Assembly: GCA_016934535.1 (NCBI GenBank) | Contig: JAFGSQ010000042.1 | Location: 1-46,480, forward strand | Reading direction: 5' to 3' | Source of the DNA: a candidate division WOR-3 bacterium | Lineage (GTDB): Bacteria; SDB-A | Length of the DNA: 46,480 nucleotides | Part shown: positions 9,151-17,519 of the stretch, piece by piece | Layout of the letters: the number at the start of each line of letters is the position of its first letter | How positions within the stretch are numbered: the stretch's first letter is position 1 | Notes under the pieces: generated by a model | The model's database searches: none | Told to the model about the DNA's origin: nothing | What the model saw: the letters and a program-made list of their open reading frames with translations, nothing else | Program-made: the position numbers and the translations under genes

Positions 9151-10842
9151 TTACAGCGAAGATGTTTCGCGAATCATTTCTTCAAGGGTCGTCAGCCCTT
9201 TTTTTACCTTGTCGAGCGCGTCGTTTCTCATGGACACCATGCCTTCTTCTTCCGCAGCTCTCTTCAACGCCGTCGAAGATTCGTTGTCGACGACCATTTG
9301 CCTGAGTTTCTTTGAAATCGGCATAACCTCTGTTATGGCGACCCTCCCTTTATATCCTGTGTTGTTGCAAGTCCCGCACCCTCTTCCTTTGTAGAACACG
9401 GAATTTTTTATCTCTTCCTCGGACAGGCCTACTTCCACCAAAAATTTTTCCGGATAAACAAAAGGCGCCTTGCAGTTCGAACATATCTTTCTCACGAGCC
9501 TCTGGGCTTGAATCAGATTCAAAGACGCCGCGACCAGAAAAGGTTTCACCCCCATGTCGACAAGCCTGTTCACCGTAGACGGAGCGTCGTTAGTGTGAAT
9601 GGTCGAAAGGACCAGCTGTCCTGCAAGAGCGGCCCTGATGGCGATTTCCCCTGTTTCGGTGTCCCTTATTTCTCCTACCATTACGATGTCAGGAGCGTGC
9701 CTGAGGATCGATCTTAAAGCGCTCGGGAAATCAAAACCTATATCGGCGTTAATTGGGACCTGGTTTATTCCTCTGAGGTTATACTCAACGGGATCTTCTA
9801 CCGTTAGTATCTGAATGTTTGGTCTGTTAAGCCTGCTCAGAGCTGAATAAAGAGTCGTTGATTTTCCGCTTCCCGTAGGCCCCGTAATCAGAATAATTCC
9901 GTAGGGTCTTTCGAGGGAGTCTTCGAAATATTTTCTGGATTTTTCAGAAAAACCGAGGTCTTTCAAATCCACCATAAGGCTGCTTTTGTCAAGTATTCTC
10001 ATCACTATCTTTTCGCCTATAACCGTTGGAATGACACTTACCCTGAGGTCTATGTCTCTTCCTCTGAAACGCCATTGTATCCTGCCGTCCTGGGGTTTGA
10101 AATGTTCGGAAATGTCCATTTTTGAAAGTATCTTCACTCTTTGAATTATGGCGAGACTGAATTTTCCGGGGGCGTCGACGACTTCCTGCAAAACGCCGTC
10201 AATTCTCATCCTCACTCTCTGTCTTTTACCAATGAATTCAATGTGTATATCACTGGCCTTTCTCGCAACCGCGTCGTCAATTATGTATTTGACGAAATCG
10301 GCGGCCTGAGAAGACGTACCGAAAGACACTTCTTCTTCGTATTCTTCCTCTACCTGCAGATCTCCTCTGTCTTTTTCGGTTGTCGCCTGGCTTTCCATCG
10401 CAACCAATCCTCCTCCGTGCAGAGGATAATACTTTTCCAGATATTTTTGCATCTGGCTGTCGCGTACGTAACATCTTTCCGGATTCAGTCCCGTAAGGAA
10501 ACTGACTTCGGCGAAAGCTTCTTCGTCGAGAGGATTGACCATTCCTAGAACAAGCGATTTTCCCTTTCTTTGAACAGGGAATATCCTGTACTTATTCGCT
10601 ATTTCAGGTTTGATAAGCTCGAGTACAACGGGATCAGGATTCTGTTCGGTGAGATCTATAGCTTTAAAATTGTAGTCTTTTGCGAAAAAAGACATCAATC
10701 TCTGTTCGGAGATGTGGCCGCTTTTAATTAAAACCGCTATATCCGAATCACCGGTTTCGTTCCTTTTTTCTTCGACCGCGTTAATCTGGCTTTTCGTTAT
10801 CAGTCTCGCGTTCAACAGTGCGTTCAAAAGTTCCTTGGCCAT
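9151..10842 (-). CDS. pilB: PilB/GspE-like assembly ATPase, second copy
   Basis: 563 aa. An MshEN-type N-terminal domain (about residues 1-150) is followed by the ATPase core: Walker A GPTGSGKST, Asp box EDPVEY, Walker B IVMVGEIRD, His box STIHTND, and a C-terminal zinc site of two cysteine pairs (CSNC...CGTC). This is a hexameric cytoplasmic motor for pilin polymerisation. Its ATG overlaps the stop codon of the preceding pilB-like gene by one base (TGATG), so the two are translationally coupled. Two adjacent but clearly divergent PilB paralogues are present; which one drives the main pilus cannot be told. A type II secretion GspE is possible, but no secretin or pseudopilin genes are here. 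Confidence 0.9.
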   Translation of the reverse strand: MAKELLNALLNARLITKSQINAVEEKRNETGDSDIAVLIKSGHISEQRLMSFFAKDYNFKAIDLTEQNPDPVVLELIKPEIANKYRIFPVQRKGKSLVLGMVNPLDEEAFAEVSFLTGLNPERCYVRDSQMQKYLEKYYPLHGGGLVAMESQATTEKDRGDLQVEEEYEEEVSFGTSSQAADFVKYIIDDAVARKASDIHIEFIGKRQRVRMRIDGVLQEVVDAPGKFSLAIIQRVKILSKMDISEHFKPQDGRIQWRFRGRDIDLRVSVIPTVIGEKIVMRILDKSSLMVDLKDLGFSEKSRKYFEDSLERPYGIILITGPTGSGKSTTLYSALSRLNRPNIQILTVEDPVEYNLRGINQVPINADIGFDFPSALRSILRHAPDIVMVGEIRDTETGEIAIRAALAGQLVLSTIHTNDAPSTVNRLVDMGVKPFLVAASLNLIQAQRLVRKICSNCKAPFVYPEKFLVEVGLSEEEIKNSVFYKGRGCGTCNNTGYKGRVAITEVMPISKKLRQMVVDNESSTALKRAAEEEGMVSMRNDALDKVKKGLTTLEEMIRETSSL

Positions 10843-12551
10843 CAGAGCTCCGCCGTTTCTTTTATGACTTCTTCGATGTCTGTTTCCTGCCCCATGACCG
10901 ACATGAAACCGTGTTCTCTCAAAGTCAGCATCCCTTCTTCAACTGCCGTTTTGTTCAGTTCGTCAGTCGTAGCCCTGCTGAGAACCAGTTCTTTCAGCCT
11001 GGGAGACATATACATCACCTCAAAAATGGCTTTTCTTCCCGCGTAGCCTGTTTTTTGGCACATTTCACAGCCTACTCCCTTGAAAAGCGCGACTTGGCTG
11101 AATCTTGTCGGATCGACTCCAACCTCCTTGAGCACCTGCTCGGAAATTCTTATTTGCCTGCGGCAGTGAGGACAGGTCTTTTTTATAAGTCTTTGAGCGA
11201 CCACGAGAGTGAGCGTTGAAGCGATTAGAAACGGTTCGACTCCCATATCTATAAGTCTCGTCACTGTCGCCGCCGCAGTATTGCTGTGGACTGAAGACAT
11301 GACAAGATGACCTGTCAGAGACGCTCTGACAGCTATTTCGGCGGTTTCTCTGTCCCTTATTTCTCCCACCATTATCACGTTCGGGTCCTGTCTCAAATAA
11401 GCCCTGAGAGCCAAAGCGAAAGTCAGTCCCGCCGACTGGCTCATCTGAACCTGATTTATTCCCTGAAGTATATACTCGACGGGGTCTTCTGCTGTTGTTA
11501 TGTTTATTTCGACGCTGTTTATTTCTGTCATCCCGGCATACAATGTCGTGGTCTTCCCGCATCCGCTTGGTCCGCTTACGATGATTATTCCATAAGGATT
11601 ATGTATGGCTTTTTTGAAATACTCAAATCCCCTCATGTCCATTCCGAGTTCGTCTATCTTGAAGCTGACGTTTGATTTATCCAGCACTCTGACTGCGATT
11701 TTCTCTCCGAAAATTGTCGGGATCACCGCCATCCTGAAATCGACCAGCCTGCTCCCTGATTTCATTGTCAATCTTCCGTCCTGTGGTCTTCTTCTCTCGT
11801 CCGGTTTCATGCCTCCTAAAAGTTTTATGTACGTTGTTATGCTCTGCCCCAGGGCAAAGTTGGGGGATGCAATCTCGTGAAGAAGTCCGTCAATTCTGAA
11901 ACGGACACGCAGTTCTTTTTCATACGGTTCTATGTGAAAGTCTGAACATTTTTTGTCAACAGCCATTTTCAGCATTTTTGAAACAAACTGCTGGGCGGGC
12001 GCTTTTGATTCGCTTTCGAGCCTGTCGAGATCCATTATGCCTTTGCCGATTTCCACCGAATCTGCACCTTGAAGTATGTCCGCGTCGTCGACAACTTCTA
12101 CTGTCGAAGTAACCACGTCGAGGGCTCCCTGAACCTTATAATATTTGCTCAACGCATTCAAAACGGCTATTTCAGCCGCGACGACAGGTTCTATCTCATA
12201 TCCGAGTCCAAACCTGACGGCTTCAATAGCACCTTGATCGAACGGATTGACCATTGCTATCCTCAGTGTTTTCCCCACCCTGGAAATTGGTATCATCTGA
12301 TGTTTCAAAGCCATGTTCGCGGGGACCAGTTTAATAATGTTCCTGTCCAGATTGAGAATGCCTATCTCGATACCCGGTACGTGAAGTTTTTTTCCGAGAG
12401 TCTGCACAAGTTGTGCTTCTTTAATATAACCGAGGTGTATAAGAATACTACCCAATCTGCCAGTGCCCCTTCGCTGCTGTTCCACGAGGGCCTTATCAAG
12501 CTGATCTTTTGTAATCAGCTTTTCAGTTACAAGAATTTCGCCAATTTTCAT
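10842..12551 (-). CDS. pilB: PilB/GspE-like assembly ATPase, first gene of the pilus block
   Basis: 569 aa. An MshEN domain begins at once (IGEILVTEKLITKDQLDKAL) and the core has Walker A GPSGCGKTT, Asp box EDPVEYI, Walker B VIMVGEIRD, His box SSVHSNT and the zinc cysteines CPHC...CEMC. The Walker A (GPSGCGKT versus GPTGSGKS) and the His box differ from the neighbouring paralogue, so this is an old duplication and not a recent copy. It is the head gene of the run that extends to the left edge. A TTGACA-17-AATAAT promoter lies directly upstream, giving a leader of about 16 nt with only a weak purine stretch (AAAAGAT) before the ATG. Confidence 0.9.
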   Translation of the reverse strand: MKIGEILVTEKLITKDQLDKALVEQQRRGTGRLGSILIHLGYIKEAQLVQTLGKKLHVPGIEIGILNLDRNIIKLVPANMALKHQMIPISRVGKTLRIAMVNPFDQGAIEAVRFGLGYEIEPVVAAEIAVLNALSKYYKVQGALDVVTSTVEVVDDADILQGADSVEIGKGIMDLDRLESESKAPAQQFVSKMLKMAVDKKCSDFHIEPYEKELRVRFRIDGLLHEIASPNFALGQSITTYIKLLGGMKPDERRRPQDGRLTMKSGSRLVDFRMAVIPTIFGEKIAVRVLDKSNVSFKIDELGMDMRGFEYFKKAIHNPYGIIIVSGPSGCGKTTTLYAGMTEINSVEINITTAEDPVEYILQGINQVQMSQSAGLTFALALRAYLRQDPNVIMVGEIRDRETAEIAVRASLTGHLVMSSVHSNTAAATVTRLIDMGVEPFLIASTLTLVVAQRLIKKTCPHCRRQIRISEQVLKEVGVDPTRFSQVALFKGVGCEMCQKTGYAGRKAIFEVMYMSPRLKELVLSRATTDELNKTAVEEGMLTLREHGFMSVMGQETDIEEVIKETAEL

Positions 12552-12573
12552 AAATATCTTTTACCGATAAAAA

Positions 12574-12602
12574 ATTATTAAATGCTGTTCTTGTTTTGTC
12601 AA
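12574..12602 (-). promoter_or_regulatory. Sigma70-type promoter of the pilus/glycan gene run
   Basis: On the minus strand, a perfect -35 TTGACA (12602-12597), a 17-nt spacer and -10 AATAAT (12579-12574, 5 of 6 matches). It sits 22 nt before the ATG of the first pilB. A short inverted repeat CAATT-T-AATTG (12600-12610) overlaps the -35 box, and TGATC-AC-GATCA lies just beyond it (about 12609-12620), which could be operator-like. The transcription start itself is inferred. Confidence 0.72.
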
Positions 12603-12657
12603 TTAAATTGATCGTGATCAGACATTTTTTGTCTTTTACACATTGGCTTTAAAAAGT

Positions 12658-13155
12658 TCAAAGAGTTATTAAACTTTCAATTTTTGAATACTTCGCGGGT
12701 CCAATACCCCTGACGTTCTGTATGTCCTGTTTTCTCGAGAACGGACCGTGCTCGTTTCTGTAATCAATTATTCTTTGTGCAATAACCGGACCTATTCCGG
12801 GAAGTGTTTCGAGCATTCTGGCGTCAGAGGAGTTTATGTTCACTGTTGCAAGAGGAGCGCTCTGATTTTCACGAGCTTCCGGAATGCTCTCTTGTTCTCC
12901 GGACATGACAGACGTTAAAACAGTGTCTACAGGCAAACAAGATGAATCGACAATCGTGTCTCTAAAACAGATCTCCTGTAAAAAAGCTGTTTTCTCCTGC
13001 AGAAAAATAAAAGCAGAACTCCCATTTTCGTGTTCGCTTATGAATTCTAGCCGGCTTTTTCTTTTTTCCCTTATCATCAAGCCGAATATCCCTATTGAAA
13101 AAACGATCAAAAGGCAGCAAAGTAGAGCCAGTTCATCCTTAGACAGTGATTCCAT
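12658..13155 (-). CDS. ComEA-like membrane-anchored helix-hairpin-helix protein
   Basis: About 165 aa from the ATG at 13155 (MESLSKDEL). An in-frame TTG at 13185 is possible but lies deeper inside maf and has no ribosome site. A single hydrophobic segment near residues 8-28 is followed by a basic stretch, a low-complexity linker and a C-terminal pair of HhH motifs: VNINSSDARMLETLPGIG and DIQNVRGIGPAKYSKIE. This is the ComEA/competence-type DNA-binding fold used in DNA uptake, where the protein binds double-stranded DNA outside the inner membrane. Nearby type IV pilus genes fit a DNA-uptake role, but HhH proteins of this size also occur with other roles. It overlaps the end of maf by 17 nt. 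Confidence 0.75.
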   Translation of the reverse strand: MESLSKDELALLCCLLIVFSIGIFGLMIREKRKSRLEFISEHENGSSAFIFLQEKTAFLQEICFRDTIVDSSCLPVDTVLTSVMSGEQESIPEARENQSAPLATVNINSSDARMLETLPGIGPVIAQRIIDYRNEHGPFSRKQDIQNVRGIGPAKYSKIESLITL

Positions 13156-13711
13156 ACTTTTCAGCCATAGAAATAAACAAAGCAAGCGGAAATCCTACTA
13201 CGTTATCGACAAATCCTTTTACACAGTCAATCATGAAACTGCCAAGCCCCTGTATCGCGTAACCTCCTGCTTTTCCGTACCATTCTCCGCTATCAAGATA
13301 CAATCTAATGTCTTTTTCAGTCAACTGTTTGAAATGAACCCAGGTAACCGACACTTCAGTTGTGTAATCGTTTTCGTATCCGCAAGTTACAGCTGTTGTT
13401 ACGGTGTGAAAGATTCCGGAAAGTCTTTCGAGATGGCTTTTCGCCAGGGTCCGGTTTTCAGGTTTTACCAGGATTTCATCATTCAGAGAAACGACAGTAT
13501 CTGCGCTGACAATAAACACATCTTTCCCGCATTTATTAACGGCATCATTAAACTTTGTTTCAGATATCCGGCGCGCGTATCTTTCCGGATTTTCGTTTTT
13601 AAACGGAGTCTCGTCTACATTGGGGATTAATTCAGAAAAATCAGCATTTATAGCTTTAAGAAAAAAACTCCGCCTGCTTGAGGCGGAGGCTAAACATATT
13701 TTCTCCCGCAC
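13139..13711 (-). CDS. maf: Maf-family nucleoside triphosphate pyrophosphatase
   Basis: 190 aa, normal family size. N-terminal motif LASASSRRSFFL matches the SxSxRR substrate loop, then NVDETP, the catalytic/metal-binding SADTVV and the KPENRTLAKSHLERLSG segment are all present. Maf enzymes hydrolyse dTTP/UTP or modified nucleotides to the monophosphate and are linked to septum control or nucleotide sanitation. The start is GTG at 13711 with AAGGA a few bases upstream; no better ATG is available. It follows HU with an 8-nt gap, so the two are probably cotranscribed. Exact substrate group (YhdE-like or YceF-like) was not resolved. Confidence 0.92.
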   Translation of the reverse strand: MREKICLASASSRRSFFLKAINADFSELIPNVDETPFKNENPERYARRISETKFNDAVNKCGKDVFIVSADTVVSLNDEILVKPENRTLAKSHLERLSGIFHTVTTAVTCGYENDYTTEVSVTWVHFKQLTEKDIRLYLDSGEWYGKAGGYAIQGLGSFMIDCVKGFVDNVVGFPLALFISMAEKYGITV

Positions 13712-13719
13712 CGATCCTT

Positions 13720-14004
13720 TTATTTTTTCGTCTTGTCAACCATTGTCTTCAGTGATGAAGAAGGAGAGAAATGAGGAACTTTTTTCGCTTTGATTTTAAT
13801 TACTTGCTGAGTCTGGGGATTTCTTCCTTTACGCGCTTTTCTGTTTTTCACTCCAAAAGTGCCGAATCCCACCAATGTCACTTTCTTGCCTTTTTTCAGA
13901 GAGTCTTGAACGGCGCCGATAAAACTTTCAAGAGCTTTCTGAGACTGCGTTTTTGTCAATTTTGTTTCGGCAGCAATTCTATCTATCAATTCGCCTTTGT
14001 TCAT
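13720..14004 (-). CDS. HU-family DNA-binding protein
   Basis: 94 aa, the standard length. Sequence begins MNKGELIDRIAAETKLTKTQ and contains the beta-arm signature GFGTFGVKNRKARKGRNPQT with the conserved proline that intercalates in DNA (RNPQT). It is a dimeric nucleoid protein that bends DNA; IHF-type specialisation is not evident. ATG at 14004 has a strong GGGAGG site. A TTGACA word lies upstream (14073-14078) but I found no convincing -10 at the right distance, so its promoter is unresolved. Confidence 0.95.
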   Translation of the reverse strand: MNKGELIDRIAAETKLTKTQSQKALESFIGAVQDSLKKGKKVTLVGFGTFGVKNRKARKGRNPQTQQVIKIKAKKVPHFSPSSSLKTMVDKTKK

Positions 14005-14118
14005 TCTACCAACCTCCCTTTAAGGTTTGTTGACTGTTTATCAATAATCACAGAACCACAAAACATTGTATTTGTCAATGTTTTTTATACACTATTTAAT
14101 AAATTTTTGGAATTAATA

Positions 14119-16179
14119 CTATATACGGGGTACAAAAAAGCTGACCATGCTTCTCATAATTTTGACGTCCTGAATCGATTTTATTCTGACAGTGAACGAA
14201 TAATTCCATGCATCACCAAACTTCTGCCAGGTAAAAAAGGCTTCCCAGCAATGGAGATCCCTGTAAACACTAAGTGATTGATTGACCATGCTGTTTTTTT
14301 CTATATCCCATCTCGCGCTGTAAGTAACCTTCCAGTTGTCAGTAGGATCGAAACCGGCTGTGAACCAGACCTGCTGGTTTTTCGAAAATCTGTCCTTCGA
14401 GTATGAATACGAAGCGATAAAGTTCCACGGATGGCTTTTGTCGTCAAAATAATAACTGCTCGCGATATCTCCCGAAAAATACGCCGTCAGATAGTAAGAC
14501 GAAAACAACCTTTCGAATGTGTAAGGATCATATAACCACCTACAAGATATAGTAAATTTTTCTGAAAATCTGCTGTTGAGAGAAAGCGAAAGATCGGAAA
14601 ATTGCTTTTCGTCTTTTTCAAAATCGTAGTTTATGGAAGTTCCCAGCGAAAATAATTCGTATTTTCTGGGCACTTCTCCGCTCTGCCATTTCATCTGAAA
14701 AGACTGCTGAAGAGAAAAATTCATTCTCGACACTGTATTCCCTACGGAAAACTGATACGTTGTATCTCCGAAGGTTCCCGAAACGGCTGGCGGAGAATAT
14801 GTGTATGAGACGGCTGGATTCAATACATGTCTTATCCTTTTGAGCGATCCAGCGCTCCAGTCAGTCAAACCGTAAATAAAAGTCGAAACGGACACGGTAG
14901 AAGACCAGGCTCTTGTGTACAAATATGAACTGCTGGTGTCTGATTTTCGGACCCAGGCGTTTCCGTTTACACTCGGATTTAAGTTGAAAAAGCCGAAAAT
15001 TTTCACGGGATTCTGCAAACCGGCGCTCATGCTTACTTCATCAGTCCTGAATGAACCCGCGGTGTCGCTTTCCACGGTTCTCAAGTATCTTCCGGAATTC
15101 GAAAAATACAGATTCACAGGGTCTATACCTGAAAATATTCTTTTTGAAAAAACGGTGTATGTCATTTCAGGCATTCTGTAAAACACCTTGTCCGCAAGCA
15201 AATCCTCTGTTCTGAGCAACAACATCTGACCTGTCAGCAATTTCCAGTTTTTTGAAACGGACAGATAAGACGAAGTTTGTTTGTTGAGATCTACCAGAAC
15301 ATCCGTGCCGTAATCGATTCTATACCTCTTGTCGCTTTGCCAGTCAGCTCTGGCAAGTATCTGGGTGGTTGAATTCCATTTATGAAAATGATTTCCTTCA
15401 ATTCTCCACCTTTCGATTCCTGTGTCCGTTTCCCTGATGTATGCAAAACCAAAATTTCCGGAGAGATAAGGATTGACAAGATATATTCCGGAGACATTGA
15501 ATCTCGCACCTTTTTTTTCCATTATGTCTACTGAAAAAGTAGCGTCAGAATAGTCGTTGATTGCCCAGAAGTACGCAATGTTTTTTACGTACCGTCCTTC
15601 CGTGGAACTGTTCCCGACGTTTGGAAAAAGGAATCCGCTGTACCTTCCTCTTTTTATGGGGAAAAACCACCAGGGCAGTGCAAAAACGGGAACGTCGCCT
15701 ATGAAAAGAACGACGGGTTCAGCGATGAGCATTCCGTTTTGCTCCACGACCATCGCTCTTCCCCAAAAGTGATAATGCGGTTCTTCTTCGTCGCATGTGG
15801 TGAATGTCCCCCTTGAAACGAACCACAGGTCCCCTTTTACCTGCCAAACAGTGTCCCCCGTGAAAAAACCTTCCGTTATGGCTGTTCTTCCAGCGTCTAC
15901 TATACCGTATTTGGTATCTATGTTGAAAATCATGTGTTCTCCGGATAGTTCCTGATCTTTTTGTATAATCCTCATGCTGCCAATGACTTCAACGATTTTC
16001 TCTTCCGGGTAAAAAATAATTGTGTCTCCGTAAAGCTTTATGTCTCCGTATTCCACGTAAGCTGAATCACAAAGAATGACTTTTTTCGAAAGCCAGTCGT
16101 ACAGCATTTTTCCGCAGGAATAGTTGACGATTGTTGCTTGGCCTGAAAGCCCGAAAAACAGCAGAATAACCGCGATCAC
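14119..16179 (-). CDS. lptD: LptD-like outer-membrane LPS assembly protein
   Basis: 686 aa with a short signal peptide (about residues 1-15). An OstA/LptA-like jelly-roll repeat region follows (about 20-120: YGDTIIFYPEEKIVEVIGS, ELSGEHMIFNIDTKYGIVDAG), then a long beta-barrel domain rich in alternating aromatic strands. The RGTFTTCDEEEPHYHF and FFPIKRGRYSGFLFPNVG segments are typical of LptD. The protein should insert lipopolysaccharide into the outer leaflet with LptE. The gene starts within the stop of the upstream response regulator (ATGA, 4 nt), so its translation is coupled to a two-component system. I did not verify the disulphide cysteine pattern of the E. coli protein; only a few cysteines are present. 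Confidence 0.85.
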   Translation of the reverse strand: MIAVILLFFGLSGQATIVNYSCGKMLYDWLSKKVILCDSAYVEYGDIKLYGDTIIFYPEEKIVEVIGSMRIIQKDQELSGEHMIFNIDTKYGIVDAGRTAITEGFFTGDTVWQVKGDLWFVSRGTFTTCDEEEPHYHFWGRAMVVEQNGMLIAEPVVLFIGDVPVFALPWWFFPIKRGRYSGFLFPNVGNSSTEGRYVKNIAYFWAINDYSDATFSVDIMEKKGARFNVSGIYLVNPYLSGNFGFAYIRETDTGIERWRIEGNHFHKWNSTTQILARADWQSDKRYRIDYGTDVLVDLNKQTSSYLSVSKNWKLLTGQMLLLRTEDLLADKVFYRMPEMTYTVFSKRIFSGIDPVNLYFSNSGRYLRTVESDTAGSFRTDEVSMSAGLQNPVKIFGFFNLNPSVNGNAWVRKSDTSSSYLYTRAWSSTVSVSTFIYGLTDWSAGSLKRIRHVLNPAVSYTYSPPAVSGTFGDTTYQFSVGNTVSRMNFSLQQSFQMKWQSGEVPRKYELFSLGTSINYDFEKDEKQFSDLSLSLNSRFSEKFTISCRWLYDPYTFERLFSSYYLTAYFSGDIASSYYFDDKSHPWNFIASYSYSKDRFSKNQQVWFTAGFDPTDNWKVTYSARWDIEKNSMVNQSLSVYRDLHCWEAFFTWQKFGDAWNYSFTVRIKSIQDVKIMRSMVSFFVPRI

Positions 16180-17519
16180 TTCAATCCGTGTCCCTTCATT
16201 TTCTCTCTGAGTGTGTTCCTGTGAATTTTTAAGATGTCTGCTGCTTTCTGAAAGTTTCCGGATGTGACAGCGAGAATTCTCTCTATGTGTTTTTTTTCAA
16301 CAGCCTCGAGCGATAAATCTTCCGTTTCTTTTGCAAACGAAAAATCCGAAACATTTATGACGTTTTCTCTCGCTAAAACAAAAGCTCTTTGAATGGTGTT
16401 TTCCAGCTCTCTGATGTTTCCCTGCCATTGACAGGTTATCAGTTTTTTTTCAGCTTCCCACGAAAGTTGCAATCCTTTTTTTTCGGGAATTTTTTCCGAG
16501 AGATTTTTCATAATTCTCTTTGCAAGAGGAATAATGTCTTCTCTCCTGTCTCTGAGCGGAGGTATTTCTATGTTGACTACGTTGAGCCTGTAAAACAAAT
16601 CTTCTCTGAACCTGCCGTTTTTCATTTCTGAAATCAGATCTTTATTCGTCGCGGCTATTATTCTTACATCAGCTTCAATGGTCTTCTCCCCTCCCAGTTT
16701 TTCGTATGTCTTTTCCGACAAGAACCTCAGCAGCTTGACCTGTATCGTGGGCGTGATGTCCCCGATTTCATCCAAAAAAAGAGATCCTCCTTCGGCAAGT
16801 TCCAATCTGCCTTTTCTCGAAGTTACGGCACCGGTGTATGCTCCTTTCTCTGCTCCGAACAATTCCGCCTCGAGAAGCGTTTCCGGAATTGCCGAACAAT
16901 TAACCGCAATGAAAGGATTCTCCTTTCTCGAAGAAGTTTTGTGTATGGCTCTCGCTACGACCTCTTTTCCCACGCCGCTTTCGCCGGTCAGGAGGACTGA
17001 TATGTTATAGTTAGCCACACGCGATACCAGGGAAAGTACTTCCTTCATCTCTCTGCTTTGCGCAACTATAGGGTGTTCGGAAAATTCTTCCACATACATG
17101 TCCTGTAGAATTCTGCTTTCCCTTATAATCTCAAGCTCTTTCAGTGCTTTCTTAACCAGTTCGGTTAATTCTCCAAGTTTTATAGGTTTTGTCATATAAT
17201 AATACGCGCCGTATTTCATCGCCGTGACAGCACTGTCTATGTTCCCGTAAGCAGTTATAAGAACTACAGGTATTTCAGGGTTTGTCCTACGGCAGTGTTC
17301 GAGAATGGAAAGACCATCTTTGCCGCCCCCGAGTTTTTGATCCGTAATTACCATGTCTACGAGAGAGCCATCGAAAAGCGCTTTCGCTTCGTCGAATCCA
17401 GCAGCGGCCAGAGCTTCGTATCCTTCCTTGGTGAGAGCACCTGCGAGAAGATCTCTTTGATCTTTTTCATCGTCAACGACGAGCAGTTTAAATGTTTTTT
17501 TCACCGGTGCTCTTCTCAT
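16176..17519 (-). CDS. NtrC-family sigma54-dependent response regulator
   Basis: 447 aa from ATG 17519 (MRRAPVKKTF). An upstream in-frame ATG at 17561 would overlap the kinase by 74 nt and adds non-conserved residues; a GTG at 17504 is also possible. Receiver domain: D16/D17, phospho-acceptor D60, T89, K111. AAA+ domain: Walker A GESGVGKE (179-186), sigma54 loop GAYTGA (226-231), Walker B SLFLDE (246-251). A Fis-type helix-turn-helix ends the protein (AADILKIHRNTLREKMK). It should be phosphorylated by the adjacent kinase and activate sigma54 promoters. It overlaps both its kinase (32 nt) and lptD (4 nt), which suggests an envelope-related regulon. Confidence 0.9.
   Translation of the reverse strand: MRRAPVKKTFKLLVVDDEKDQRDLLAGALTKEGYEALAAAGFDEAKALFDGSLVDMVITDQKLGGGKDGLSILEHCRRTNPEIPVVLITAYGNIDSAVTAMKYGAYYYMTKPIKLGELTELVKKALKELEIIRESRILQDMYVEEFSEHPIVAQSREMKEVLSLVSRVANYNISVLLTGESGVGKEVVARAIHKTSSRKENPFIAVNCSAIPETLLEAELFGAEKGAYTGAVTSRKGRLELAEGGSLFLDEIGDITPTIQVKLLRFLSEKTYEKLGGEKTIEADVRIIAATNKDLISEMKNGRFREDLFYRLNVVNIEIPPLRDRREDIIPLAKRIMKNLSEKIPEKKGLQLSWEAEKKLITCQWQGNIRELENTIQRAFVLARENVINVSDFSFAKETEDLSLEAVEKKHIERILAVTSGNFQKAADILKIHRNTLREKMKGHGLK

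Noticed and set aside
12884-13630. Plus-strand open frame of 248 codons opposite maf and the HhH gene
   Set aside because: Antisense to two recognisable genes, with no family resemblance or start signals.
14050-14078. Promoter for HU from the TTGACA at 14073-14078
   Set aside because: At spacings of 16-18 nt the -10 candidates (GTTCTG, TTCTGT, TCTGTG) match the consensus poorly, so I did not call it.
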